DNA of 36,464 bases from Nostoc parmelioides FACHB-3921 (GTDB taxonomy: Bacteria > Cyanobacteriota > Cyanobacteriia > Cyanobacteriales > Nostocaceae), in the NCBI RefSeq assembly GCF_014696625.1, contig NZ_JACJQL010000059.1, positions 1 through 36,464 on the forward strand, in the 5' to 3' direction. How positions within the stretch are numbered: position 1 is the first letter of the stretch; every line of letters starts with the position of its first letter. Under the pieces are notes generated by a model, which ran no database searches, was not told the origin of the DNA, and worked only from the letters and a program-made list of their open reading frames with translations. The position numbers were made by a program, and so were the translations under genes. Positions 23,707 through 31,261 of this stretch are shown here, in pieces.

Positions 23707-23983
23707 GTACCTGGATGATAATTATTCCTCCAGGTATTGGATGGGGATTTTACTGATCTGCCGTCATCAAGATTACAACAAACTCCACCACACTGTAGTG
23801 TTCATCAACACAAACAGTAAATACAGGAATCCAGAATTCACAATTCAGAATTAATCAATTTTAGGTATCTCAGCTTCACAGTTTAAAAAATCAAGCAGCC
23901 ATACCAAACTCAATTTTCTCATCATTCTGGCTTCTGACTTCTGACTCCTGAATTCCTCTCAACTCATCAACACATACGCCGAT
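23707..23983. repeat. intergenic region with AATTCAG and TTCTGAC repeats
   Basis: Contains CAGAATTCACAATTCAGAAT from about 23831, and two tandem TTCTGAC heptamers at 23932-23945 followed by TCCTGAATTC. The two parts are partly complementary. The same family occurs at about 1817-1849, 25106-25162 and 25451-25487; it is typical of Nostoc intergenic DNA. No gene is seen. Confidence 0.6.
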
Positions 23984-24739
23984 ATGGAAACCCTAAAAAT
24001 CAACAACAGCGTTTTTCTCATTCCACCCAGCCAACCAAAGCTGCAAGCCAACTGTGCCAAGGAATACGGGCAATTTCTCTTGGACTGCCCACCAAAACTG
24101 ACAATTCTGGAAGCACAACAAGGGGGCTATCTCAAGGGTAACAAAGCTGATTTTGCGATTGCCATCTCCCGTCCAGATCGTGCGCTCACGATCAACGAAA
24201 ACTTCACCAATGAAGCATTCACCGAACTATGGGTGATTCCGGTTGGCGGCGAACTCAAAGACCAATTCAAAGGTCAGGCTTCCATGCTGCTCAGTTTCCT
24301 GATGCACCGCCGCAGCAAAGACTCATTCGCCGGACTGTACAATCATTTCGCCCATCGTGCATTTCAGGAATGGTGTGAGGAAGGGATGCCCGGAGATCCC
24401 AAAGAGTTTTGTTATGGCGCGATCGCCAGCGTATTGCGAAATTATATTTTCTGCGCCGAGTTCCAGAAGGTGGACGGAGCAAAGGGTACATACTGGTTCA
24501 TTCAGTGGTCATACCGTAACCCGCAGTCTGACTTTGAGAGAGATGCGCTGGAGGTTGCCGAGATGATTCGTAGCGGTGCGGAGTCAGGGGCGACACTTCA
24601 CTGGGTAACAAATGAGACTTACGAGCGCTGGGCCTTAAATGCAGAGCTTGCACCAGCACTACCGGGAATATCCGAGGCAGAGGCACGGGCATCACTGCAA
24701 CCGCAAAATCAGCCCGTTGTAACTACCAGAAGACGGTAG
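23984..24739 (+). CDS. hypothetical protein, 251 aa
   Basis: Not recognised. A mixed alpha/beta soluble protein: TILEAQQGGYLKGNKADFAI near 36-60, SMLLSFLMHRRSKDSFAG near 100-118, CYGAIASVLRNYIFCAEFQ, and a strand GTYWFIQWSYRNP near 172-184. The C-terminal ~25 residues are Ala/Pro-rich and end TTRRR, probably a flexible basic tail. No catalytic signature could be seen. It is on the plus strand within a string of small plasmid genes of unknown role. Confidence 0.6.
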   Translation: METLKINNSVFLIPPSQPKLQANCAKEYGQFLLDCPPKLTILEAQQGGYLKGNKADFAIAISRPDRALTINENFTNEAFTELWVIPVGGELKDQFKGQASMLLSFLMHRRSKDSFAGLYNHFAHRAFQEWCEEGMPGDPKEFCYGAIASVLRNYIFCAEFQKVDGAKGTYWFIQWSYRNPQSDFERDALEVAEMIRSGAESGATLHWVTNETYERWALNAELAPALPGISEAEARASLQPQNQPVVTTRRR

Positions 24740-24831
24740 TTAGGCACTGGTAACAGCGATTCACCCTTGGATCGCCACAATACTTTCTTCACAAACCCAG
24801 ATATATTTTTTGTTCCCAATAACTTTAAACT

Positions 24832-24993
24832 ATGAAACCTAAGAACAAGAAAATCAAAGAAAAACCACAACACAAATGTTCATCTTGTGGACACGAATTA
24901 ACTCTACCTAAAGGTTATGAAGACACGGGTTTATGTGGTGTATGTGCTACTGGCTCTAGTGCAATGCTTGATGAGTTTGGCGAGTCTTGGTAA
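24832..24993 (+). CDS. 53-aa zinc-ribbon protein
   Basis: ATG at 24832 opens a frame of 53 codons. A Lys-rich N-terminus (MKPKNKKIKEK) is followed by HKCSSCGHEL and GLCGVCATG, two CxxC knuckles 15 residues apart that would bind one zinc ion, then an acidic tail ending GESW. It is too short for usual length filters but is clearly a zinc ribbon. It may bind nucleic acid or a protein partner. No recognisable ribosome binding site is present within the AT-rich leader. Confidence 0.65.
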   Translation: MKPKNKKIKEKPQHKCSSCGHELTLPKGYEDTGLCGVCATGSSAMLDEFGESW

Positions 24994-25105
24994 AACTTTA
25001 ATCCCAAAGGTTTATCACACTGCTTTGCCTTACTTGTAGTCGTGTTTAGAAACAGTCAAAAACTTGACATTACATTGAACTTTTCCACTGATTTCAAAAG
25101 CCAGC

Positions 25106-25162
25106 AGTCAGAATTAATCAGCTTATTGGTGCTAAATTCTAACTTCTGACTCCTGAATTCTG
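25106..25162. repeat. AGTCAGAATTAATCAG / TTCTGACTCCTGAATTCTG inverted repeat
   Basis: A member of the AATTCAG/TTCTGAC intergenic family, with AGTCAGAATTAATCAG at 25106-25121 and its partial complement at 25144-25162. It ends 26 bases before the next gene. Confidence 0.6.
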
Positions 25163-25188
25163 TTTACATAACAAATGTAGAAACTGCC

Positions 25189-25398
25189 ATGACACCACAA
25201 GAATACGAAGTCAAATATAATCTCAAGCCCATAGTGGTAGCTTACGAGCATTGTTTGAGTGAAACCGGTTATCGCCGGCAAAAACTAGCAACGGGAAATA
25301 GAACTAAACCTTCGGTTTTGGCTTGTCGAATTTCTCAGTTGTTAGATTTCATTAGAGAAAATGGTCTTGAGCCTCCTAATCCCATTTTTTTTGATTGA
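25189..25398 (+). CDS. hypothetical protein, 69 aa
   Basis: Small soluble protein: TPQEYEVKYNLKPIVVAYEH, then a basic stretch ETGYRRQKLATGNRTKPSVL and a final helix SQLLDFIRENGLEPP. Composition is protein-like, and a Rho-independent terminator at 25518 closes the region, supporting a real gene. No family recognised. Confidence 0.5.
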   Translation: MTPQEYEVKYNLKPIVVAYEHCLSETGYRRQKLATGNRTKPSVLACRISQLLDFIRENGLEPPNPIFFD

Positions 25399-25517
25399 TC
25401 ATTGAACGTGGTGTCTCACCGTTTATTCATCCACCAGTCGCACAAAATTTATGGCTGAATTCTGGTGACTGAATCCTGAATTCTGTTTCGTTAGACAAAT
25501 CATTTACCCAGTTAATT

Positions 25518-25540
25518 GCCCGCCGAGTGCGGGTTTTTTA
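25518..25540 (+). terminator. Rho-independent terminator
   Basis: CCCGC-CGAGT-GCGGG followed by six T. A clean intrinsic terminator 120 bases after the 69-residue gene and upstream of the five-gene operon, isolating that operon's promoter. Confidence 0.8.
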
Positions 25541-25555
25541 TTATTTACTCATAAC

Positions 25556-25921
25556 GCAACAATGTTGCACAAAAAAAAGGAACATAGTTCTCATGACGCA
25601 ATTGCTAAAACGTTCACCTATTCATCTGTAAATTTCAAGTATCAGACAGCGTATATGAAATCATTACCAGTGTAAAAACAACAGGCGTGAATTCTCTGAA
25701 ATAACTCTAGACAAAAAGTAAATCATTCAAGAAATAACAAAGGCATTATTAAAATAGCAATATCAAAAGATAGAGCCTAATTCATCAGATTTAACTCTAC
25801 AAATCTACTAAAAAAATAAGCGCATTTTCTGAGATTCATAATATGAAATAATGTTGCACCTGCAATATTTCAACAATGTTGCATTTATGTTGCAACCCCC
25901 AAACGTGCAACAGCGTTGCAA
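25556..25921. promoter_or_regulatory. TGTTGCA/TGCAACA operator array upstream of the five-gene operon
   Basis: A perfect palindrome GCAACAATGTTGC sits at 25556-25568. About 280 bases later a dense cluster follows: TGTTGCA 25852-25858, CAACAATGTTGCA 25871-25883, TGTTGCAAC within 25887-25896, GTGCAAC 25905-25911 and GTTGCAA 25915-25921. The cluster ends about 60 bases before the start of the HTH gene. The region between is AT-rich and gene-free. Very probably an operator array for the HTH protein, or iterons of an origin. Confidence 0.7.
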
Positions 25922-25978
25922 ACAATTAATCAAAAAAACCCCTAAAACAGCCAATGTTTATGGACACAAGAGGATTAG

Positions 25979-26356
25979 ATGCAACATGACTTAGCAGAGG
26001 TGCTAGACCACTTGAGCAAAGACAGAAGATTTTTCAATGGGTTTGAGGATAATTTACTAACAAGAACTGAATGGTCTTATGTATTAGGAATAGACCGGAC
26101 AACTCTTTGGAGATGGGAGAAAGACATCATCTATAAAGTAGCTCCTATAAAAACAGCTTACTTGTCCACTGACAGGGGAGCGCGCACTCATTACCTAGAT
26201 GCTTATCAGAGATTTTTACTCACCTGTATTTTCATCTTCAAAGGGTATGTAGCTCAGGGGATGAAAACCAACAAGCAGGCAATTACTTTTCTGAAGATTA
26301 ATTTCAATCAACTTAAGCGTGAACAATTTGAGGCATGGAGAAAGGATTATGTCTAA
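25979..26356 (+). CDS. helix-turn-helix protein, first gene of a five-gene operon
   Basis: 125 residues; AGAGGA precedes the ATG. Residues about 27-48 (LTRTEWSYVLGIDRTTLWRW) read as a helix-turn-helix with a recognition helix like those of MerR/Xre-type or excisionase-type proteins. The remainder is helical (LDAYQRFLLTCIFIFKG) with a basic end. The dense TGTTGCA array directly upstream makes it the likely autoregulator of the operon. Its stop codon overlaps the start of the next gene (ATGTCTAA), so the two are translationally coupled. Confidence 0.65.
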   Translation: MQHDLAEVLDHLSKDRRFFNGFEDNLLTRTEWSYVLGIDRTTLWRWEKDIIYKVAPIKTAYLSTDRGARTHYLDAYQRFLLTCIFIFKGYVAQGMKTNKQAITFLKINFNQLKREQFEAWRKDYV

Positions 26357-26987
26357 ATTCACTCGCCAACAACTTCATGAGTACTTTGGAGATCGCTATC
26401 TGCCAGAACAGGTCAACCAAGCACTCATCATCCTCGCCGACAATGGTGCAGAAATTGATGCCTATGGAACCGAATTTTCCTTAGAAATTACCGATGAACT
26501 CGAAAAAATCTTTGATGCTGTGGGCGCAGCTTTAAATAATCAAAAGAATTTGGGGCATCAAGATCAAGTATTGACTGTCATGGAAGCCAACGCCATTGCC
26601 TCTAAGTTTTCACAACATTCTAACCCCCAATTAATGGCCGCGATGATTCGGGTAGTGACTGAGGAGGCGATCGCTCAAGGTGCAGCCTTAACTCAAATCA
26701 AATCTCATGTTTTGGAGCGGGTTTTAGAACAAGGTGATCTGACAATTGCCCAATCAATTTTCAACCGAGGTCAGCAAACATCCTCTTATGTACAGGAATT
26801 AGCCAACAACAACGCTCGTATCGACAAGATGATTGCAGGCTATGGCATAGAAACTGTTGACGTTGATGCTTTTTTAATAGAAGTACGCGGTAATTCTGAC
26901 GATGTGAAAAATACTCTCAAGACTCTAGCCTCTGCCGCAAACAAAACCTTTGACATTGACGCATTCTTGCTGGAGGTTGGCGAGTAA
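26349..26987 (+). CDS. helical hypothetical protein, second gene of the operon
   Basis: 212 residues from ATG 26349, which overlaps the previous gene by eight bases and follows GGAGAAAGG; an ATG at 26319 in the same frame is less likely. The protein is soluble and mostly helical. It shows a repeated theme: INARIDKMI-type helices and two similar C-terminal phrases, VDVDAFLIEVRG and FDIDAFLLEVGE, about 45 residues apart. No family recognised. Its stop TAA overlaps the next ATG (TAATG). Given its neighbours, it may be a cytoplasmic subunit of a membrane complex. Confidence 0.65.
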   Translation: MSKFTRQQLHEYFGDRYLPEQVNQALIILADNGAEIDAYGTEFSLEITDELEKIFDAVGAALNNQKNLGHQDQVLTVMEANAIASKFSQHSNPQLMAAMIRVVTEEAIAQGAALTQIKSHVLERVLEQGDLTIAQSIFNRGQQTSSYVQELANNNARIDKMIAGYGIETVDVDAFLIEVRGNSDDVKNTLKTLASAANKTFDIDAFLLEVGE

Positions 26988-27472
26988 TGTTGACAGTCAG
27001 ACAATGGCGCAAACATAAAACATCCTTCATCTTTGGAGGTTTAACCCTTGCCTCCCTCATCTTCTCTAGCAATGATATTGCCCGAAATATGCAGTCTATC
27101 TCGACTATCAAGGAGCAGATTGCTAATCAATCCCAAAAACAAACCAAATTGGAACAACAGTTTCAATTTGAGCAAGAACAAGCCAAAATTGCTGATGCTA
27201 GGTATAAATTAGGGTGCTTACCCATTGTGGCTACACAATACCCACATCGCTACGTGACCCTTGTGGAGGGGCAAATTTTAACAGACAGAATCACGGGGCG
27301 CATACTTCCCCAGGGAACTGTCGTTTGTGATGCCAATGGGAATACAGGTGTGATTGGGGAGGATGGGGCGGTGTCAGAGATCGCTTTTACAGGTGATCGA
27401 GATATGATTGCCAAACGCCTTAAACGATTCAGGGGTGGTATTTATAGTCAACCCATTGATAGAGGAGATTGA
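26987..27472 (+). CDS. single-span membrane protein with coiled coil, third gene
   Basis: 161 residues. A basic N-terminus (RQWRKHK) precedes one hydrophobic segment (SFIFGGLTLASLIFS, about 13-27), then a Gln-rich coiled coil (about 36-65), then a small beta-rich domain (RYVTLVEGQILTDRITGRIL, PQGTVVCDANGNTGVIGEDG). The layout is that of a bitopic protein with its C-terminus on the far side of the membrane, as in periplasmic adaptor or scaffold subunits. Overlaps the previous gene by one base and the following gene lies five bases on. Confidence 0.65.
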   Translation: MLTVRQWRKHKTSFIFGGLTLASLIFSSNDIARNMQSISTIKEQIANQSQKQTKLEQQFQFEQEQAKIADARYKLGCLPIVATQYPHRYVTLVEGQILTDRITGRILPQGTVVCDANGNTGVIGEDGAVSEIAFTGDRDMIAKRLKRFRGGIYSQPIDRGD

Positions 27473-27477
27473 AGTCA

Positions 27478-28170
27478 ATGGTTAACTTTACAATGCCCAA
27501 ACGACGAAGTGATCATAAAAACAGCAAGCCTAACACTTGGTTGAGATTACTTTACTGGGGACTTGTTTGTGCTGGTATATGGTTCGCTTACCTCAATATA
27601 CAACCCTATGAGCGCGTGGTGGGGTTGTTAAGTAGCAAAAGTCTCAATAGTGCCTTTGTTTACCTGATTTCCATCATCCCAATTGTCAACGGCATCGCCG
27701 CAATCATTGGCAAAGGTGTTACCTGGATACTTGGCACCGTCTTGTGGGGAGTTATTCAAATCATTGAGGTTCTACCATTGGTTCTTTATAACAACGAAAG
27801 GTTTGTAGAAACAGTCATTTCATCTGCTGATAGCCGCAGCCGATATCAACTAAAAGACGATGACGACCCCACTTTAAAAATGTTGAAAAAAGTCTACAAC
27901 GGTCTTCCCACTTCAGTAATTAGCAATCTGGAAATGCTGAAAGTTTTCACCTACACCATAGATTTTTTGATTTGCATCACGGTCTATAGCCCAGTGGAAA
28001 GCGGGGAATTCTCGGACTTTTTCTTCATTCTGGCGACTGGGCAATGGAGGAAGCTGGACTACGGCAACCTTGCTCTAGCTTTGCTCACATTGTTCGCAAT
28101 TGAAGTCATTATCAGCTTAATTATCTGGGTTGGGAAATTAAGTTACGCCATTCAAGAGTCTTCAAATTAA
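27478..28170 (+). CDS. multi-span membrane protein, fourth gene
   Basis: 230 residues from ATG 27478, with AGAGGAG ten bases upstream; an in-frame TTG at 27469 overlapping the previous stop is an alternative. About four or five hydrophobic segments can be seen: LLYWGLVCAGIWFAYL, AFVYLISIIPIVNGIAAIIG, ILGTVLWGVIQIIEVLPLVL, YTIDFLICITVYS and LALLTLFAIEVIISLIIWVG. A charged loop (SADSRSRYQLKDDDDP) lies in the middle. No family recognised. Immediately followed (2 bases) by the ATPase gene, which suggests a membrane channel or platform for that motor. Confidence 0.65.
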   Translation: MVNFTMPKRRSDHKNSKPNTWLRLLYWGLVCAGIWFAYLNIQPYERVVGLLSSKSLNSAFVYLISIIPIVNGIAAIIGKGVTWILGTVLWGVIQIIEVLPLVLYNNERFVETVISSADSRSRYQLKDDDDPTLKMLKKVYNGLPTSVISNLEMLKVFTYTIDFLICITVYSPVESGEFSDFFFILATGQWRKLDYGNLALALLTLFAIEVIISLIIWVGKLSYAIQESSN

Positions 28171-28172
28171 AA

Positions 28173-29627
28173 ATGGAAATGAGCCGTTTTGATCCCCATA
28201 AAATTACGCGCACCCCCGAAGAGTGGTCGGCTATTGCCTTCAAGCAAACCACAGAAAATAACATTCAATGGAAAATTGCCCTGGGTGTAATAGTTGCCGC
28301 CGTTGCTGCTTCTGCAACTTCCCCGATTACTGGAATTGCGATCGCTCTTTGGTCAATTTTTAGTAGTATTCAGCAAGCAAGAGAGGTACAACGCAATCAA
28401 GTAGCGATTAGAGAATACGGTTGTGTTGCTCACGTCTTGGATGGGGATGATTTTCGTGCCTACTACCAGCAGGTGGGCAAAGATGCGCTAGAAACAGAGT
28501 TAAAATTTGCTGATCAACAGGGTTATTCTCTGTCAAGTGCAGCTTTAGATTATTTGGCAGATACGGGAGAGCAAGGGGGATTATCAGTCACTTCTTCCCT
28601 GCAAGCTGGTTGCTTTCAGTCGCTTAACCCGAACAACGCACTGCCTCCCCTCCCTGTACCTTCCACTCATACTCAATCCTCAATCCACAAACCGAGCAAT
28701 GTCATAGATATCGTGGCAATGATCTCTGCTCCCATCCGTAATTGTATTATTTTCGGAATTGGTGGCAGTGGTAAGGGGATGTTGGTTGCCAATGCCTTGC
28801 GGCGAATTAAAGCTGATAGCCCAAACCGCAAAATCTTCTACATCGACCCCAAAAATGAACCGGGGGAGTATGGTTACACTGATGCCATCGTTGATGTTAT
28901 TCACCGTAAATCCTGCGATGGCTGTTGCCCAGAAGAAATTTGTGATTGGATGGATGAGGTGTTGGATGAATATACGGGTTGGGCTAATCAGCAAGAAGAG
29001 TCTTTGCTGATCATTGATGAGGGTTCTATTCTCGGAGATGCAGCCAAAAAGACTAAAAACACTCGCATTGGTACGCTAATCCTGCATACTGCTTCTCTTG
29101 GTGGTGCAAAACGCAAAAATGTCTGGTTAATGGCACAATCTCCATTCGTTGGCCCTTTGGGTTTGGAATTGTCCGCTACTAGTCAAATCACTGCCATTGC
29201 CTTAGTCAGCGACCAAAACACCAATGTCATCAAACAATGGCAGCGATCTCCCATACTTGAAAAAATTGACCTAGATTACCTTAACCAATTGATCAAGGAA
29301 TCTCCTGTCCACCGCGTTGTCTTCTTCGGTGGTAACTCCAAATGGTGGGCAATGCCCGAATTGCCTAACTACTCAGCCATTGACCGAGATGGCAATAAAC
29401 CTGTAGGCGATGCGCTCTCTACTCAAGAAAGAATCGAACTTCGAGAGCGTACTGCTACTAAACTGATGATTGAGCGGCTTGAAAGAACCAGACATCTCAA
29501 CCTAGACGACTTTATCATTCAAGAACTAGGGGCTGGGGAGCGCCAGGAAGAACTCAAAAAAGCAATCATCACTGTCATCAAACACGCTAACCATCGCGGA
29601 TTGATCTACAAATTCAAACTTGGTTAA
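28173..29627 (+). CDS. membrane-linked VirD4/HerA-like P-loop ATPase, fifth gene
   Basis: 484 residues. A hydrophobic hairpin near the N-terminus (KIALGVIVAAVAASAT and GIAIALWSIFSS, about 34-65) anchors it. Walker A is FGIGGSGKGML (about 194-204), Walker B LLIIDEGSIL (about 278-287), and a conserved-looking LMAQSPFVG follows, as in the sensor region of the VirD4/TrwB/FtsK-HerA motor class. Between the two lies DPKNEPGEYGY and a Cys cluster (SCDGCCPEEIC). The C-terminal ~90 residues are helical. This class pumps DNA or protein through membranes. It closes an operon with two membrane proteins and an HTH regulator, so a plasmid-encoded transport or partition machine is likely. Confidence 0.75.
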   Translation: MEMSRFDPHKITRTPEEWSAIAFKQTTENNIQWKIALGVIVAAVAASATSPITGIAIALWSIFSSIQQAREVQRNQVAIREYGCVAHVLDGDDFRAYYQQVGKDALETELKFADQQGYSLSSAALDYLADTGEQGGLSVTSSLQAGCFQSLNPNNALPPLPVPSTHTQSSIHKPSNVIDIVAMISAPIRNCIIFGIGGSGKGMLVANALRRIKADSPNRKIFYIDPKNEPGEYGYTDAIVDVIHRKSCDGCCPEEICDWMDEVLDEYTGWANQQEESLLIIDEGSILGDAAKKTKNTRIGTLILHTASLGGAKRKNVWLMAQSPFVGPLGLELSATSQITAIALVSDQNTNVIKQWQRSPILEKIDLDYLNQLIKESPVHRVVFFGGNSKWWAMPELPNYSAIDRDGNKPVGDALSTQERIELRERTATKLMIERLERTRHLNLDDFIIQELGAGERQEELKKAIITVIKHANHRGLIYKFKLG

Positions 29628-30022
29628 CATACAAACCACCTGCAATTTATTTTCTTGGTCGTAGTCAATTTTAGTAGTGCCGATTGATGAGTCTGCCAGT
29701 TTGTTTTTGCATGAAAGCTCCAAGAATTACTGCTTAGTAAATGTAATTTAATACTTTAAGATATAAAATTGCACTATTAAATTTATTAAAGCGGAGAAAT
29801 TTGTTACAAGTAAAACCCAGAAGGAATCATAAATTTATTTTCATTTTTATTGAATAAATATAAACTTACTATATTAATTTTTACAATTGATAATTATAGA
29901 CAAAATACAGAAAATCTCAAATTATTCAACAACCATTAGTCAGTTGTTTTGTGGCTTTTTTTATGGTGAGGTGTAATTAAGTCTAAACAACTTACTTAAT
30001 AAATTCTCACTAAGAGGCTTTT
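29628..30022. other. AT-rich intergenic region
   Basis: About 395 bases, very AT-rich, with no gene and no clear repeat. It should contain the terminator of the ATPase operon and the promoter of the RTX gene; neither can be pinned down. AGAGG just before the ATG at 30023 is the ribosome binding site of the RTX gene. Confidence 0.4.
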
Positions 30023-31003
30023 ATGGCAGATATTAATGGGACTACTGCCAACGATTTTCTCATCGGCACTCAAGATGATGACTCAATTTTTGGTGTTTTA
30101 GGAAATGATATTTTAATCGGTTTAGCCGGTGACGATTTCCTAGTTGGTGACATAGGCAATGATTTACTTATAGGTGGCAGGGGTGACGATACTCTTTATG
30201 CCGGAATCAGCAGTGGATTACCCTACGCACCAGGATATGGAGGCGACGAAGGCTCGACAAATATATTGTTTGGTAATAGTGGAAATGACCAATTGTTTGG
30301 CTCCAATGGTGATGATTTCATGTTTGGCGGGTCAGGAGATGACTTAATTCAAGAATGGTTCCTTGGGGGTGATGATTATTTGGATGGCGGTGATGGTGAC
30401 GATATTATCCGTAGCGGATTCGGCAATGACACTCTCATCGGTGGAGATGGAGATGACGTTTTAGTAGATGAAAGCTTCCGATTCGGTTCTGGAGATGATT
30501 ATCTTGATGGCGGTAACGGGAATGATACTCTCAATAGTGGCATCGGAAATGATACCGTTTTTGGTAGCAATGGCAATGATACTCTTATCGGTGCTGGCGG
30601 AAGATCGGGGCCTCCTGAATTTAGTATTTATGGTTCTGGAGAAATCGATACTTTAACTGGAGGTGAGGGCCGTGATACATTCGTCTTGGGACGTGGCGGT
30701 TTAAATTTTGTTGGTAACATCGATAGTTTTTATGGTAGTCGTAACCGTGATCCGATTGGTGGATTAATCACGGGTGGTAATAATGATTATGCGCTGATTA
30801 CAGACTTTAACTCCATCCAAGATAATATTCAGCTTGCTGGAACAATCAACGATTATGTTTTAGGTTCATCTGGTGATGGCTTACCATCCGGCATCAGCAT
30901 TTATCTGACTATCCCTGATAGTGCAACCAATGAATTGATTGCCATTGTCCAAGGCGACACTAATTTGAGTCTCAGCGCTAGCTACTTTACTTATTTAGGC
31001 TGA
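30023..31003 (+). CDS. RTX (hemolysin-type) calcium-binding repeat protein
   Basis: 326 residues, nearly all made of GGxGxDxLx-type nonapeptides: GGRGDDTLY, GGSGDDLIQ, GGDGDDIIR, GGDGDDVLV, GGNGNDTLN, among at least ten copies between residues ~10 and 200. These form a parallel beta roll that binds calcium outside the cell. There is no N-terminal signal peptide, as expected for type I secretion via an uncleaved C-terminal signal; the last ~100 residues (TDFNSIQDNIQLAG, ATNELIAIVQG) match the usual RTX tail. No secretion genes are nearby. No catalytic domain is present, so it may be a surface or adhesion protein. Confidence 0.9.
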   Translation: MADINGTTANDFLIGTQDDDSIFGVLGNDILIGLAGDDFLVGDIGNDLLIGGRGDDTLYAGISSGLPYAPGYGGDEGSTNILFGNSGNDQLFGSNGDDFMFGGSGDDLIQEWFLGGDDYLDGGDGDDIIRSGFGNDTLIGGDGDDVLVDESFRFGSGDDYLDGGNGNDTLNSGIGNDTVFGSNGNDTLIGAGGRSGPPEFSIYGSGEIDTLTGGEGRDTFVLGRGGLNFVGNIDSFYGSRNRDPIGGLITGGNNDYALITDFNSIQDNIQLAGTINDYVLGSSGDGLPSGISIYLTIPDSATNELIAIVQGDTNLSLSASYFTYLG

Positions 31004-31056
31004 TTGTTCATTAACTAAAATTTCAATTGCGAATTATTAAATCGTGCCAACTTCTA

Positions 31057-31184
31057 GAACTGGGAGTAAAGCAGGTGACGTTAGCGTAGTGTCAGGGACG
31101 GGTGGCAATTATAGTAGTTAATCCATGAGATATTTATTGCCCGTCCCTGACACCACCTGCTTTAAGCGGAGCGGCTCCCAGTTC
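31057..31184. repeat. long imperfect inverted repeat (MITE- or terminator-like)
   Basis: GAACTGGGAG at 31057 pairs with CTCCCAGTTC ending at 31184; inside, AAAGCAGGTG pairs with CACCTGCTTT, and GTGTCAGGGACGGG with CCCGTCCCTGACAC, around an AT-rich loop. Each arm carries a different 10-11 base insertion, so the hairpin has two bulges. It lies between the RTX gene and the convergent membrane protein gene. It could end transcription of both or be a small non-autonomous mobile element. Confidence 0.7.
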
Positions 31185-31261
31185 CTCGCCGAGTTGTTAA
31201 CTGTCCGTATTTAGCCGATCAGCTTTACTGTATGAGGGTTGTGAAAAGTGCAAGTGAAGAG

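Noticed and set aside
25593..25631. Plus-strand ATG with 12 codons near the TGTTGCA palindrome
   Set aside because: Too short and no ribosome binding site; not supportable as a leader peptide.
30468..30656. Second plus-strand frame inside the RTX gene
   Set aside because: A shadow frame produced by the GGxGxD codon repeats.
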